Part shown: positions 1 to 7,697 of the stretch, one piece after another
How the letters are laid out: each line of letters starts with the position of its first letter
How positions within the stretch are numbered: position 1 is the stretch's first letter
Origin: Segatella salivae DSM 15606
Lineage (GTDB): Bacteria > Bacteroidota > Bacteroidia > Bacteroidales > Bacteroidaceae
Assembly: GCF_000185845.1 (NCBI RefSeq)
Contig: NZ_GL629647.1
Span: 2,695,765-2,728,959, forward strand
Length of the DNA: 33,195 nt
Reading direction: 5' to 3'
The notes under the pieces: model-generated
What the model saw: the letters and a program-made list of their open reading frames with translations, nothing else
Databases searched by the model: none
Told to the model about the DNA's origin: nothing
Translations under genes and position numbers: made by a program

Positions 1-25
1 ACCCCTAACGATTGATAAAATAAGT

Positions 26-113
26 TGAGGCAGATTATGGTGTAAAACATGGCACTTTATCGTGTAAAATGATGCAGATTACACGGCAATTTGCATCATT
101 TCATTTTGCCGTT
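26..113 (-). repeat. 22-bp-period degenerate tandem array A (4 units)
   Basis: Four consecutive 22-nt blocks tile this stretch without gaps. Read on the minus strand they match the other arrays of the window, with the core TGCATCATTTT followed by a TTACACG-like end. Units are only partly alike, so this is an old or degenerate array. It lies downstream of the amino-sugar operon terminator and is inverted relative to arrays B, C and D. Confidence 0.7.
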
Positions 114-217
114 CATTAGGGTTGAAAACATGAGGTGTGTGAGGATGAATCACCACAACAAAGCACTTATGGTGTTGGTGTGTATAGTTCATCATCGGAT
201 TGATGTCTATACATAAT

Positions 218-270
218 AAAAAAAATGGCTTCTGACATGCCCTCTAATAGTAGGAAGGCATGCAGAGCCA
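218..270 (-). terminator. Rho-independent terminator of the amino-sugar operon
   Basis: TGGCT, CTG and CATGCC segments at 226-241 pair, with two small bulges, with the complementary arm at 257-270. On the minus strand the hairpin is followed directly by a run of eight T (complement of 218-225). It sits about 55 bases after the stop codon of the gene ending at 325. Confidence 0.75.
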
Positions 271-324
271 TTAATATTGCGATTTATTTTCAGTTGAAAG
301 TCGCTTTATCGGATATCCAACCGC

Positions 325-2313
325 TTAGATTTTATATTCAACAAAGGCTTCCATTGCCTCGTAACAAGCAAGTCCTAAGTCGTCATATAATTTAGCCGTT
401 GCACGGTTTCTGTCTTCTGAACGCTGCCAGAACAGACGCTCATCATTGCCCAAGAATGGCGCACTTTCCATCTGACTTTGATGCTTTAAGATTGAGATTC
501 GCTTAGCACGAAGCTCTTCTGGGCTCATCGGTACACACATTTCGATGTTCTCTATCTCCCATTCTGCCCAAGCACCACGATACATCCACACCTTACATTC
601 CTTCAACCAATCAGCCTTTGCCTCCTTTTCTAAGTCGAGAGCAGCAAGTACTGCATCGGTACATTTACGGTGTGTGCCATGTGGATCGGCCAAATCGCCA
701 GCTACATAGATTTGGTTTGGCTTGATAGTAGAGATGAGTTTGCGAACAATCTCTACGTCTTTTTCGCCCATTGGGTACTTCTCTATCTTGCCAGACTCAT
801 AGAAAGGCAAGTCAAGGAAATGCACATGATCAAGTGGAATCTGATTGAATGTGCTGGCAGTACGGGCTTCTCCGCGTCGAATTAGGCCTTTTATTGTACG
901 CACATCAAGGCTGTCGATGTCACCTTCTTTCTTGTTTTGCAAGAAGTGTTTAATCTCTTTGTACTTAGACTTAATGACTTCGTCTTCTCCATTGCTAAAG
1001 AGTTGGTTGAAACCATTAATGAAATGCATGAAGCGTACTACCTCTTCATCACCTACTGCGATATTACCTGAAGTCTCGTATGCTACATGTACGTCGTGAC
1101 CTTGTTGCACTAAGCGACGTAAAGTGCCTCCCATGGAGATGACATCATCATCAGGATGTGGTGAGAACACAATCACTTTCTTTGGGAATGGGTTTGCACG
1201 CTCTGGACGATATGTATCATCTGCGTTGGGCTTTCCACCTGGCCAACCCGTGATTGTATGCTGAAGATCATTGAATATCTTAATGTTTGCATTGTAAGCA
1301 GAGCCATATAATGCCAACAACTCACTCAATCCATTCTCATTATAATCCTTATTGGTCAGCTTAAGAATAGGCTTTTTCGTGATTTGGCAAAGCCAAACGA
1401 GGGCAGAACGAACGAGTTTATCTGTCCATTTGCATGAAGCCACAAGCCAAGGATGCTCAATTCGTGTCAACTTTGAAGCCGCAGAGAGGTCTATAATGAC
1501 ATGAGCGTTGTTGTGAGTTTGTAGGAATGAGGCTGGAACGGCATCCGTAACCTTGCCTTCAACAGTCTTCTTGATGATGTCAGCCTTTTCTTCTCCCCAA
1601 GCCGTTACATAGATTCTGCGTGCAGAAAGAATTGTGCTTACACCCATAGTGATAGAACATGGTGGCACAGACTCTTGTGAACCAAAGCTCATCTTCATCT
1701 CTTCACGTGATGTTTCGTCTATAAGAATAAGACGAGATGTTGTAGTTTGGCTGGAACCAGGCTCATTTGTCGCGATGTTTCCCATTCGACCGATACCCAA
1801 AAGGATAACATCTAAACCACCAAAGCTTTTGATGCGCTGTTCATAAAGATGGCAATATTCTTGTACATCGTTTTGATTGATTGTGCCATCTGGGGTATAA
1901 ATGTTCTGAGAATCAATGTCGATATGGTCTAAGAACCTATCCTTCAGCTGATTGATACTGCGATTTAGGTTCTCAGGAGTCAATGGAAAATATTCATAAG
2001 CGTTAAAGATGATAACGTTCTTAAAGCTTAGTTTGCCAGCCTTATGACGCTTAATGAGTTCTTGGAAGATTGGAGTCAGCGATGAACCAGAACCAACGGC
2101 CATGACATAATACTTTCCTTCCTGCTGCTTATGCTTTATTTCAGCCTCAAGTTGATTGACAATACTGACACTTCCCTCTTCAATTGTCGGGTAAATATCG
2201 GTTGGAACCTTCTCAAAACGTGTGATTTCAGAACGTTCTACAGCTGTAGCGGGGCGATAAAATGCTTCAGGTACTTTGTTAAGTACTATCTGCGAACTTA
2301 GATTTAACTTCAT
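325..2313 (-). CDS. NagB-like domain fused to PIG-L/LmbE-type deacetylase
   Basis: The 662-aa protein has two domains. Residues about 50-290 resemble glucosamine-6-phosphate deaminase (NagB). Residues about 380-600 form a PIG-L/LmbE-type zinc deacetylase with the metal motif HPDDD (386-390) and a second metal histidine in DPHGTH (543-548). Against active NagB the first domain has Tyr106 at the catalytic Asp72 position (E. coli numbering), Met177 at Asp141 and Asn179 at His143. Only the Glu148 equivalent (Glu184) and the phosphate-loop-like GSGSS remain. I infer that this domain binds a sugar phosphate without deaminating it, while the second domain may remove an acetyl group. No signal peptide is seen, so it should be cytoplasmic. 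Its ATG overlaps the nagB stop by one base, so the two are probably translationally coupled. Such proteins are often named glucosamine-6-phosphate deaminase, which the residues here do not support. Confidence 0.85.
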   Translation of the reverse strand: MKLNLSSQIVLNKVPEAFYRPATAVERSEITRFEKVPTDIYPTIEEGSVSIVNQLEAEIKHKQQEGKYYVMAVGSGSSLTPIFQELIKRHKAGKLSFKNVIIFNAYEYFPLTPENLNRSINQLKDRFLDHIDIDSQNIYTPDGTINQNDVQEYCHLYEQRIKSFGGLDVILLGIGRMGNIATNEPGSSQTTTSRLILIDETSREEMKMSFGSQESVPPCSITMGVSTILSARRIYVTAWGEEKADIIKKTVEGKVTDAVPASFLQTHNNAHVIIDLSAASKLTRIEHPWLVASCKWTDKLVRSALVWLCQITKKPILKLTNKDYNENGLSELLALYGSAYNANIKIFNDLQHTITGWPGGKPNADDTYRPERANPFPKKVIVFSPHPDDDVISMGGTLRRLVQQGHDVHVAYETSGNIAVGDEEVVRFMHFINGFNQLFSNGEDEVIKSKYKEIKHFLQNKKEGDIDSLDVRTIKGLIRRGEARTASTFNQIPLDHVHFLDLPFYESGKIEKYPMGEKDVEIVRKLISTIKPNQIYVAGDLADPHGTHRKCTDAVLAALDLEKEAKADWLKECKVWMYRGAWAEWEIENIEMCVPMSPEELRAKRISILKHQSQMESAPFLGNDERLFWQRSEDRNRATAKLYDDLGLACYEAMEAFVEYKI

Positions 2314-3101
2314 TATAAGTTCTCCTTTTCTATGTTTTTAAAGTATTTGTAAGTTTCAACAGTGAGCTTGTCTGTGGCTGCTTCATCGCAAACGATAATG
2401 CCGTGTTCATGCATTTGCAATGCACTGATAGTCCATTTCTGGGTGATTCCGCCCTCAACGGCAGCGCGAAGAGCTTCTGCTTTGTGGTGACCATTGACGA
2501 GAATCAACACTTCTTTTGCATCCATTACAGTGCCGACACCCACGGTTAAAGCGTGAGCAGGAACCTTTTCGGGGTCATTCTCGAAGAAACGAGAGTTCGC
2601 TATGCGTGTGTCTGAAGTCAAAGTCTTGACGCGTGTACGTGAACGAAGTGATGAACCGGGTTCATTGAAGGCGATATGTCCGTCAGGTCCTATGCCGCCT
2701 AAAAAGAGATCAATGCCTCCTGCCTCACGAATCATGTCCTCATAATGCTGACATTCGGCCTGCAAGTCTTTGGCATTACCATTCAATATATGGATATTCT
2801 CCTTCGGACAATCAATGTGTTTAAAGAGGTTTTCAGCCATAAAAGAATGATAACTCTGTGGATGTGACTCGGGAAGTCCTACATATTCATCCATGTTGAA
2901 AGTCACAACATTTTTGAAACTCACTCTTCCTTCCTTGTAAGCCTTTATCAATTCTGCATACATTGCTTCTGGAGAAGAGCCTGTTGGCAAGCCAAGTACA
3001 AAAGGTTTTGCATTACCTGAGGCTGCATTTATACGCTCAATAACATAGTTTGCAGCCCATTTCGACAACTGTTCATAGTTGGGTTCTATGATTAATCTCA
3101 T
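2313..3101 (-). CDS. nagB: Glucosamine-6-phosphate deaminase
   Basis: This 262-aa protein has the normal NagB length and keeps the family signature. The phosphate loop LPTGSSPE lies near residue 39, FNMDEY carries the proton-transfer Asp71, and GPDGHIAFNEP carries Asp140, His142 and Glu147. Those residues match Asp72, Asp141, His143 and Glu148 of the E. coli enzyme. It converts glucosamine-6-phosphate to fructose-6-phosphate and ammonia in the cytoplasm, which is the last step of GlcNAc use. The gene lies 87 bases after the MFS transporter gene and overlaps the next gene by one base, so the three form one operon. No nagA gene is seen in the window. Confidence 0.96.
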   Translation of the reverse strand: MRLIIEPNYEQLSKWAANYVIERINAASGNAKPFVLGLPTGSSPEAMYAELIKAYKEGRVSFKNVVTFNMDEYVGLPESHPQSYHSFMAENLFKHIDCPKENIHILNGNAKDLQAECQHYEDMIREAGGIDLFLGGIGPDGHIAFNEPGSSLRSRTRVKTLTSDTRIANSRFFENDPEKVPAHALTVGVGTVMDAKEVLILVNGHHKAEALRAAVEGGITQKWTISALQMHEHGIIVCDEAATDKLTVETYKYFKNIEKENL

Positions 3102-3188
3102 AACTTTTGGTTTTAATTTTATATGTTTGGGTTTAATATTTCTTTGTTATCATCCTATATTGTGATGCTTTTGCATGAATGCATTGAC

Positions 3189-4520
3189 TCAAGTTGTTGC
3201 CTCATTCTTTGCTTTTTCCGTTGTTTCGGGATAGCTAAAAGGTACAAACCACGTGATTAACAATGCGGGAATTGTACATATCAACACCATGATAAAGAAG
3301 TGTTGATAGCCTATTTTGTCGCAGATATAACCACTAATCATACCTGGTAACATCACACCTAAATTCATTATGCCGCTGGCGAAAGCGTAGTGAGCCATCT
3401 GATGCTTACCCGGCGCGACCTGTTGCATCATGAACAACGTCAAGCCTACAAAGCCAAAGCCATATCCAAAGTATTCCATTACAATGCCACCCCCTATTAA
3501 CCACATACTGTTAGGCTGATATAACGCCAAGAAAGTATAGGCAACGAATGGTATATTGAATACAAGCGCGAGCGAGAAAAGGCTCTTCTGGAGCCCGCGC
3601 CAAGCAATGTAATAGCCCGCGAGAATCGAACCAATGACAAAAGCGGCTGCACCGAACGTGCCATAATATACTCCTATCTCTTGCTCGCTTAGCCCTAAAC
3701 CTTGTGATATGCGTGGAGCTTTGAGGAAAAGTGGTACAATTTTTATCACGAATCCCTCGGCAAAGCGATACAAAATGATAAAACAAATATAATAAACGAT
3801 ATGCTTTTTCGTGAAGAAGTCAAGGAAAACTTTCAGCAATTCGTCCATAGACTTGCTAAGAGATGTAGGCTTTCTCTCGCTATCTTCATTCGAATTAGGC
3901 AGTATTGCATAATGATATACACCCACAACAACCATGATTACGGCGATAATCAGCATGATAAACATCCACGCTTTAGTCACTCCATAGTGCTTAATGAATG
4001 TACCTGCGAGATAAACTAACCCACCTGTTGCGGCAATTTTAGCAATATTGTAAAATGCTCCCTGCCATCCTATCCAACGTGCTTGCTCATCTTTCGACAA
4101 AACCGATATGTAAGTACCATCTGCAGCGATATCATGTGTGGCCCCACTCAATGCAATCACCGCAAAGATAGCTATCGTTATGGCAAAGAAATTCGGCAGA
4201 TTCAGTGCGAAAGCTACCAATGCAAACAAGATGCCGGTTAGGATTTGAGTCAATACAACAAAGAACTTCTTGGTCTTATATATCTCTAAGAACGGGCTCC
4301 ATAATGGCTTTAAAGTCCATGGAAACATAATCAATGAAGTCCAAAATGTGATTAATCCATCCGAAACACCCATCCCTTTATACATCAAAGCGGTAACCAT
4401 GTTGAGCACAACATAGGGCATTCCCATTGCAAAATATAGCGTAGGAACCCACGATATAGGGCTATGTTTCTTCTGTTTTGACGTTACTTCGGTTGCTTTA
4501 TTCTTAGAGTTTAGTTGCAT
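3189..4520 (-). CDS. MFS transporter, AmpG/PAT-like, probable amino-sugar importer
   Basis: The 443-aa protein is very hydrophobic, with about 12 predicted membrane spans, and begins with a short charged cytoplasmic tail (residues 1-20). The opening segment with YFAMGMPYVVLN and the DIAADG motif after the fourth span resemble the AmpG/PAT branch of the major facilitator superfamily, which includes importers of GlcNAc-containing sugars. A charged loop near residue 210-225 separates the two six-helix halves. It is the first gene of the operon with nagB and the deacetylase fusion, so import of GlcNAc or a GlcNAc-containing saccharide is the natural inference. The exact substrate cannot be read from the sequence. 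It sits in the inner membrane. Confidence 0.85.
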   Translation of the reverse strand: MQLNSKNKATEVTSKQKKHSPISWVPTLYFAMGMPYVVLNMVTALMYKGMGVSDGLITFWTSLIMFPWTLKPLWSPFLEIYKTKKFFVVLTQILTGILFALVAFALNLPNFFAITIAIFAVIALSGATHDIAADGTYISVLSKDEQARWIGWQGAFYNIAKIAATGGLVYLAGTFIKHYGVTKAWMFIMLIIAVIMVVVGVYHYAILPNSNEDSERKPTSLSKSMDELLKVFLDFFTKKHIVYYICFIILYRFAEGFVIKIVPLFLKAPRISQGLGLSEQEIGVYYGTFGAAAFVIGSILAGYYIAWRGLQKSLFSLALVFNIPFVAYTFLALYQPNSMWLIGGGIVMEYFGYGFGFVGLTLFMMQQVAPGKHQMAHYAFASGIMNLGVMLPGMISGYICDKIGYQHFFIMVLICTIPALLITWFVPFSYPETTEKAKNEATT

Positions 4521-4551
4521 TTAAATGTTAGAATTATGATTAAAAGGCGCT

Positions 4552-4559
4552 CAAAGATA
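4552..4559 (-). promoter_or_regulatory. Probable -7 box for the MFS-nagB operon
   Basis: The minus strand reads TATCTTTG here, a full match to the Bacteroidetes TAnnTTTG -7 element. It lies about 32 bases upstream of the MFS start codon. I see no clear TTTG at the expected distance upstream, so the -33 element is weak. Confidence 0.5.
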
Positions 4560-4742
4560 CACATTAAACCGCAAACAGAACCATATTTAACTTTTATTTA
4601 CCTCGCTAAACGCATGCGCTCTCCCCACCACTAAATACATTTCGTGCCTGGTCTGCTTCATTTCATTTCTCCATGCACAACTATATGGCTGCTCTTCAGC
4701 CTTGTTCAACGACATAAAGGCGTGCTTTTAAAAAGATAATTG

Positions 4743-4774
4743 TTTGGTAAATTCAACATAAACTCCTATATTTG
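4743..4774 (+). promoter_or_regulatory. Consensus Bacteroidetes promoter of the fucosidase gene
   Basis: TTTG at 4743-4746 is followed after exactly 20 bases by TATATTTG at 4767-4774, a full match to TTTG-N(19-21)-TAnnTTTG. Transcription would start near 4780. This rules out the upstream in-frame start at 4740 and supports ATG 4821 for the fucosidase. Confidence 0.8.
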
Positions 4775-4820
4775 CAGCATAATATATAACGAAATTAGCA
4801 AATTATTACTATCCAAATCT

Positions 4821-6365
4821 ATGAAAACGAACCCTCGTTCACAATTTCTTAAATATGCTTTGGCAACCTCATCAATGTTGTTTGCCCTTGCAAATCCATT
4901 GACATCGCAGGCTCAAGAGCACAACTTTGTTCTTATAAATCCTACAGATTCTCCTGCCGACATTGTTAAAAAGGCGGCTCATGTGACTCCTTCTGCGCGC
5001 CAATTCAAATGGCAACGCCAGGAACTTACAGCCTTTCTACACTTCGGAATGAACACTTTTACCAACAGAGAGTGGGGAGATGGTAAAGAAAATGAAGCAA
5101 TTTTCAACCCAACGGCACTTGATGCAGACCAATGGATACGTGAGTTGAAGGCTGCCGGCTTTAAGTGTGCCATCCTAACTTGTAAGCATCACGACGGCTT
5201 TTGCCTTTGGCCATCGGCTTATACGACTCATAGTGTGAAACAATCTCCATGGAAAAATGGCACGGGTGATGTCGTTCGAGCCGTGAGCGATGCCTGTCGG
5301 AAGTATGGAATGGACTTCGGCGTTTATCTTTCTCCATGGGATCGCAACTCAAAACTATACGGAACAGAGGCTTATAACGACTATTTTGTCAACCAACTCA
5401 CCGAGCTTTTGACGCATTATGGCAAGGTAAGTGAGGTGTGGTTTGATGGTGCTTGTGGAGAAGGACCTAACGGAAAGAAACAAGAATACGACTTCGTTCG
5501 CTGGTATAAGCTTATCCGTCGTCTCCAACCTGAAGCCGTTATAGCTGTCATGGGGCCTGATGTGAGATGGGTAGGAACCGAGAGTGGGCGTGGACGTACA
5601 ATGGAATGGAGTGTTGTTCCAAGAGAAAACCTTGACCAAAATGCCATTGCTGCCAACTCACAGAAAGAGGTTTTGGCTCAACCAACGGGTGACATGATGG
5701 GACAAGACCTTGGTAGTCGTGCAGTCATTGCTAAGGCTAAGTCGCTCGTTTGGTATCCCGCTGAGATAGATGTATCTATCCGTCCCGGCTGGTTTTACCA
5801 CGAAACAGAAGACCATAAGGTTAAAACAGCAAAAGAGTTGATGGACATTTATTTCACGTCTGTAGGCATGAATGGCGTTCTTTTGCTTAATATTCCACCA
5901 AACAAAGAGGGTAAATTGAGCGAGAAAGACGTTGAAAGTCTGCGTGCTTTCCGTCGTTTATATGATGAAACCTTTACACATAACCTGCTTTCCAAGGCTA
6001 AAGTGACTTGCAATTTGACGCAGGGTAAACCTCGTTTTGTTGTAGATGGCAACTACAATACTTCGGTTTTGCCCGACACAAAGGCTGGAAAGGCTGTATT
6101 TACGTTCCAATTTAAGAAGCCAACAACATTCAATGTGCTTTCTGTTCAGGAGGATATTCGCAAGGGACAACGTGTAGAAGCCTTCACACTTGAAGTGAAA
6201 AACCAGCACGGAGCATGGCAAAAAGTCACCGAAGGAACGACAATCGGGCATAAACGTCTATTGAAATTCCCTAACGAAACGGCAAGCGAAGCGAGACTCA
6301 CCATTAGTGAGATGCGCGCTGTTCCAGCCATTTCGGAAATCGGACTCTATCAACTGAAAGAATAA
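4821..6365 (+). CDS. Exported alpha-L-fucosidase, GH29
   Basis: The start at 4821 is chosen because a consensus promoter lies just upstream and because a signal peptide begins there (residues 1 to about 31, ending in TSQAQ). The mature part is a GH29 barrel. Visible motifs are HFGMNTF near residue 74, KHHDGFCLW (122-130) and VWFDGA, in which Asp209 fits the catalytic nucleophile of retaining GH29 fucosidases. The C-terminal 130 residues look like a beta-sandwich of the F5/8 type C kind. The domain plan fits subfamily B enzymes that act on alpha-1,3/1,4-fucose of Lewis or N-glycan antennae, but linkage is an inference. The total of 514 aa is normal. The gene is monocistronic, with its own promoter and terminator, and is divergent from the amino-sugar operon. 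Confidence 0.93.
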   Translation: MKTNPRSQFLKYALATSSMLFALANPLTSQAQEHNFVLINPTDSPADIVKKAAHVTPSARQFKWQRQELTAFLHFGMNTFTNREWGDGKENEAIFNPTALDADQWIRELKAAGFKCAILTCKHHDGFCLWPSAYTTHSVKQSPWKNGTGDVVRAVSDACRKYGMDFGVYLSPWDRNSKLYGTEAYNDYFVNQLTELLTHYGKVSEVWFDGACGEGPNGKKQEYDFVRWYKLIRRLQPEAVIAVMGPDVRWVGTESGRGRTMEWSVVPRENLDQNAIAANSQKEVLAQPTGDMMGQDLGSRAVIAKAKSLVWYPAEIDVSIRPGWFYHETEDHKVKTAKELMDIYFTSVGMNGVLLLNIPPNKEGKLSEKDVESLRAFRRLYDETFTHNLLSKAKVTCNLTQGKPRFVVDGNYNTSVLPDTKAGKAVFTFQFKKPTTFNVLSVQEDIRKGQRVEAFTLEVKNQHGAWQKVTEGTTIGHKRLLKFPNETASEARLTISEMRAVPAISEIGLYQLKE

Positions 6366-6448
6366 GGTCATTCACCTATTTATATAGGTGGCATGTCAAC
6401 TGACCGCTAAATTTGGCAATTAGCGAGACCACAAGCGTGGCATGAGGT

Positions 6449-6496
6449 GGCACAACAACGCGTTAACGCACAAAGAGACTAACGCATTGTTGTGCC
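6449..6496 (+). terminator. Terminator hairpin after the fucosidase gene
   Basis: A 17-base arm at 6449-6465 pairs with 6480-6496 with a single mismatch, around a 14-base loop. It is followed by ATTTTCTATTT. It lies 84 bases after the fucosidase stop. A smaller CACCTA/TAGGTG hairpin precedes it at about 6372-6389. Confidence 0.75.
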
Positions 6497-6690
6497 ATTT
6501 TCTATTTATCATTTGTAACATTGTGTTGAATGGAGATAAGGCTCTATTCTCCTTAAAGAGGTTTATACCGCCAGTTATTAACCTATGGAATGCTAAGCAT
6601 CACAAGCTTATTTATGGAGCATAGTGCAAAAGGTTATAGTTTATAACTTGCTTTCAATCAAAGTATTACATCATTAGATAGGTGTCAAGT

Positions 6691-6800
6691 TGTAAAACAT
6701 AACAAAACACCTTGTAATCTGCATCATTTTACCTCACAATCTGCCTTATTTTACACGATAAAGTGACGTGTTTTGCGCCATGATTTAATCGCATAAATAA
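6691..6800 (+). repeat. 22-bp-period degenerate tandem array B (5 units)
   Basis: Five consecutive 22-nt blocks begin at 6691, 6713, 6735, 6757 and 6779. The second block carries the core TGCATCATTTT. The third ends with TTTTACAC, and the following GATAAAGTG is the reverse complement of part of array A. Array B is therefore an inverted relative of array A. The stretch has no convincing coding potential. Confidence 0.75.
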
Positions 6801-6865
6801 GGGTTCATGCCTGATATCAGCGCATGAGTTGTTAACTTTTGCTTTGCTGATTAAGGCATGAACCC
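6801..6865 (-). terminator. 65-bp inverted repeat after the CBM9-like gene
   Basis: GGGTTCATGCC at 6801-6811 is perfectly complementary to 6855-6865. Inside, a TCAGC/GCTGA pairing extends the stem partly, leaving a long loop. On the minus strand it follows the stop at 6899 and leads into TTATTTATG. It may be a terminator of the minus-strand glycosidase cluster. It directly abuts repeat array B. Confidence 0.5.
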
Positions 6866-6898
6866 CTATGATTAGAATGTTATGAAAACTGGGTTAGC

Positions 6899-7552
6899 TT
6901 ATAAAAACGTTATTTCTCCAAAGAAATCAGGACGGTGGAAGTCGGGTTTTGCAATGTCAATTGGGTTCCATGAGAGGAAATGTGCACGCTTAGTTTTGTC
7001 TCCACACTTATAGAAGTTAGCGCGCATTGACTTGTTTGATAGTTCCGTGAGCTTGTGTTTAAAGAACGAATCAACAGGAACGACAATGGCAAGTTCCCAA
7101 GTTTGCGGTTCGTTTCTTATGCCAAAAGGCTTTCGTCCGAGTGTTGTCCAGCGGTCAATCGCTTGAAGAATAGCGGTCGGAGCAGGTGTTCTGTTCTCTC
7201 TCGACTTACCATTGCAGAGCAAAACTGTACCGATGCAGTTTGTCTCTATATTGTAATAGCCTTCTTTTTCGTCAGGACTAACGAAGAATTCACAGCAGGA
7301 ATCCTCCCACACATGACCGAGATCTTCGCCCGCTTCGGCCCGCACACTGTCTTCATTCACACGATAATGAATCATGATTGCATTGCCTTTGTGCGCTATT
7401 CCAAATTCAACGTTTGGACAATAAGGGTATTCTTCGGGCCAGTCTACAGTGTCAATTTTATGATATTCAACATCAAAGGTCTTGAACAATGATGGGATTT
7501 CTTCAGCCTTTACTTGCTGAATATTCAGTCGTTTTACTTCAATCTTTTTCAT
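6899..7552 (-). CDS. CBM9-like carbohydrate-binding protein, cytoplasmic
   Basis: The 217-aa protein resembles the carbohydrate-binding family 9-like proteins that are common in Bacteroidetes. Visible traits are the VWEDSCCEFFVSPD segment (about residues 81-94), a YYNIETN strand shortly after, and a C-terminal WNPIDIAKPDFHRPDFFGEI stretch, the usual end of this fold. No signal peptide or lipobox is present, so it is predicted to be intracellular, unlike the CBM9 modules of secreted xylanases. It is the last of six co-directional genes, 145 bases after a GH92 gene. A role in binding a glycan breakdown product is an inference. No catalytic residues can be assigned. Confidence 0.75.
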   Translation of the reverse strand: MKKIEVKRLNIQQVKAEEIPSLFKTFDVEYHKIDTVDWPEEYPYCPNVEFGIAHKGNAIMIHYRVNEDSVRAEAGEDLGHVWEDSCCEFFVSPDEKEGYYNIETNCIGTVLLCNGKSRENRTPAPTAILQAIDRWTTLGRKPFGIRNEPQTWELAIVVPVDSFFKHKLTELSNKSMRANFYKCGDKTKRAHFLSWNPIDIAKPDFHRPDFFGEITFL

Positions 7553-7620
7553 TTTACAACGATTTTATATGCACGTCTCCTGCCTTTTATGCAGCAGTTG
7601 AGCATGATTCGTGAATAAAG

Positions 7621-7682
7621 CAATGGGCGTTGAAGATGCTATTGATATGAAAGTATCGTGTTTGTAGCCTGCAACGCCATTG
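7621..7682 (-). terminator. Possible hairpin after GH92 gene
   Basis: CAATGGGCGTTG at 7621-7632 pairs with CAACGCCATTG at 7672-7682 with one bulged G, around a loop of about 39 bases. It lies between the GH92 stop and the CBM9-like start. The loop is long and there is no strong T run, so it is only a weak terminator candidate. Confidence 0.3.
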
Positions 7683-7697
7683 CACTTATAGGCTAAA

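Noticed and set aside
26..113. CRISPR array interpretation of the 22-bp blocks
   Set aside because: There is no alternation of identical repeats and unique spacers; blocks are contiguous and degenerate, and no cas genes are present.
4740..4820. N-terminal extension of the fucosidase from position 4740
   Set aside because: The extension would contain the promoter itself and place a polar stretch before the signal peptide.
6442..6624. 60-codon plus-strand frame after the fucosidase gene
   Set aside because: It overlaps the terminator hairpin, starts in it, and its product has no protein-like features.
7055..7492. 145-codon plus-strand frame
   Set aside because: It is antisense to the CBM9-like gene, with no recognisable motif.
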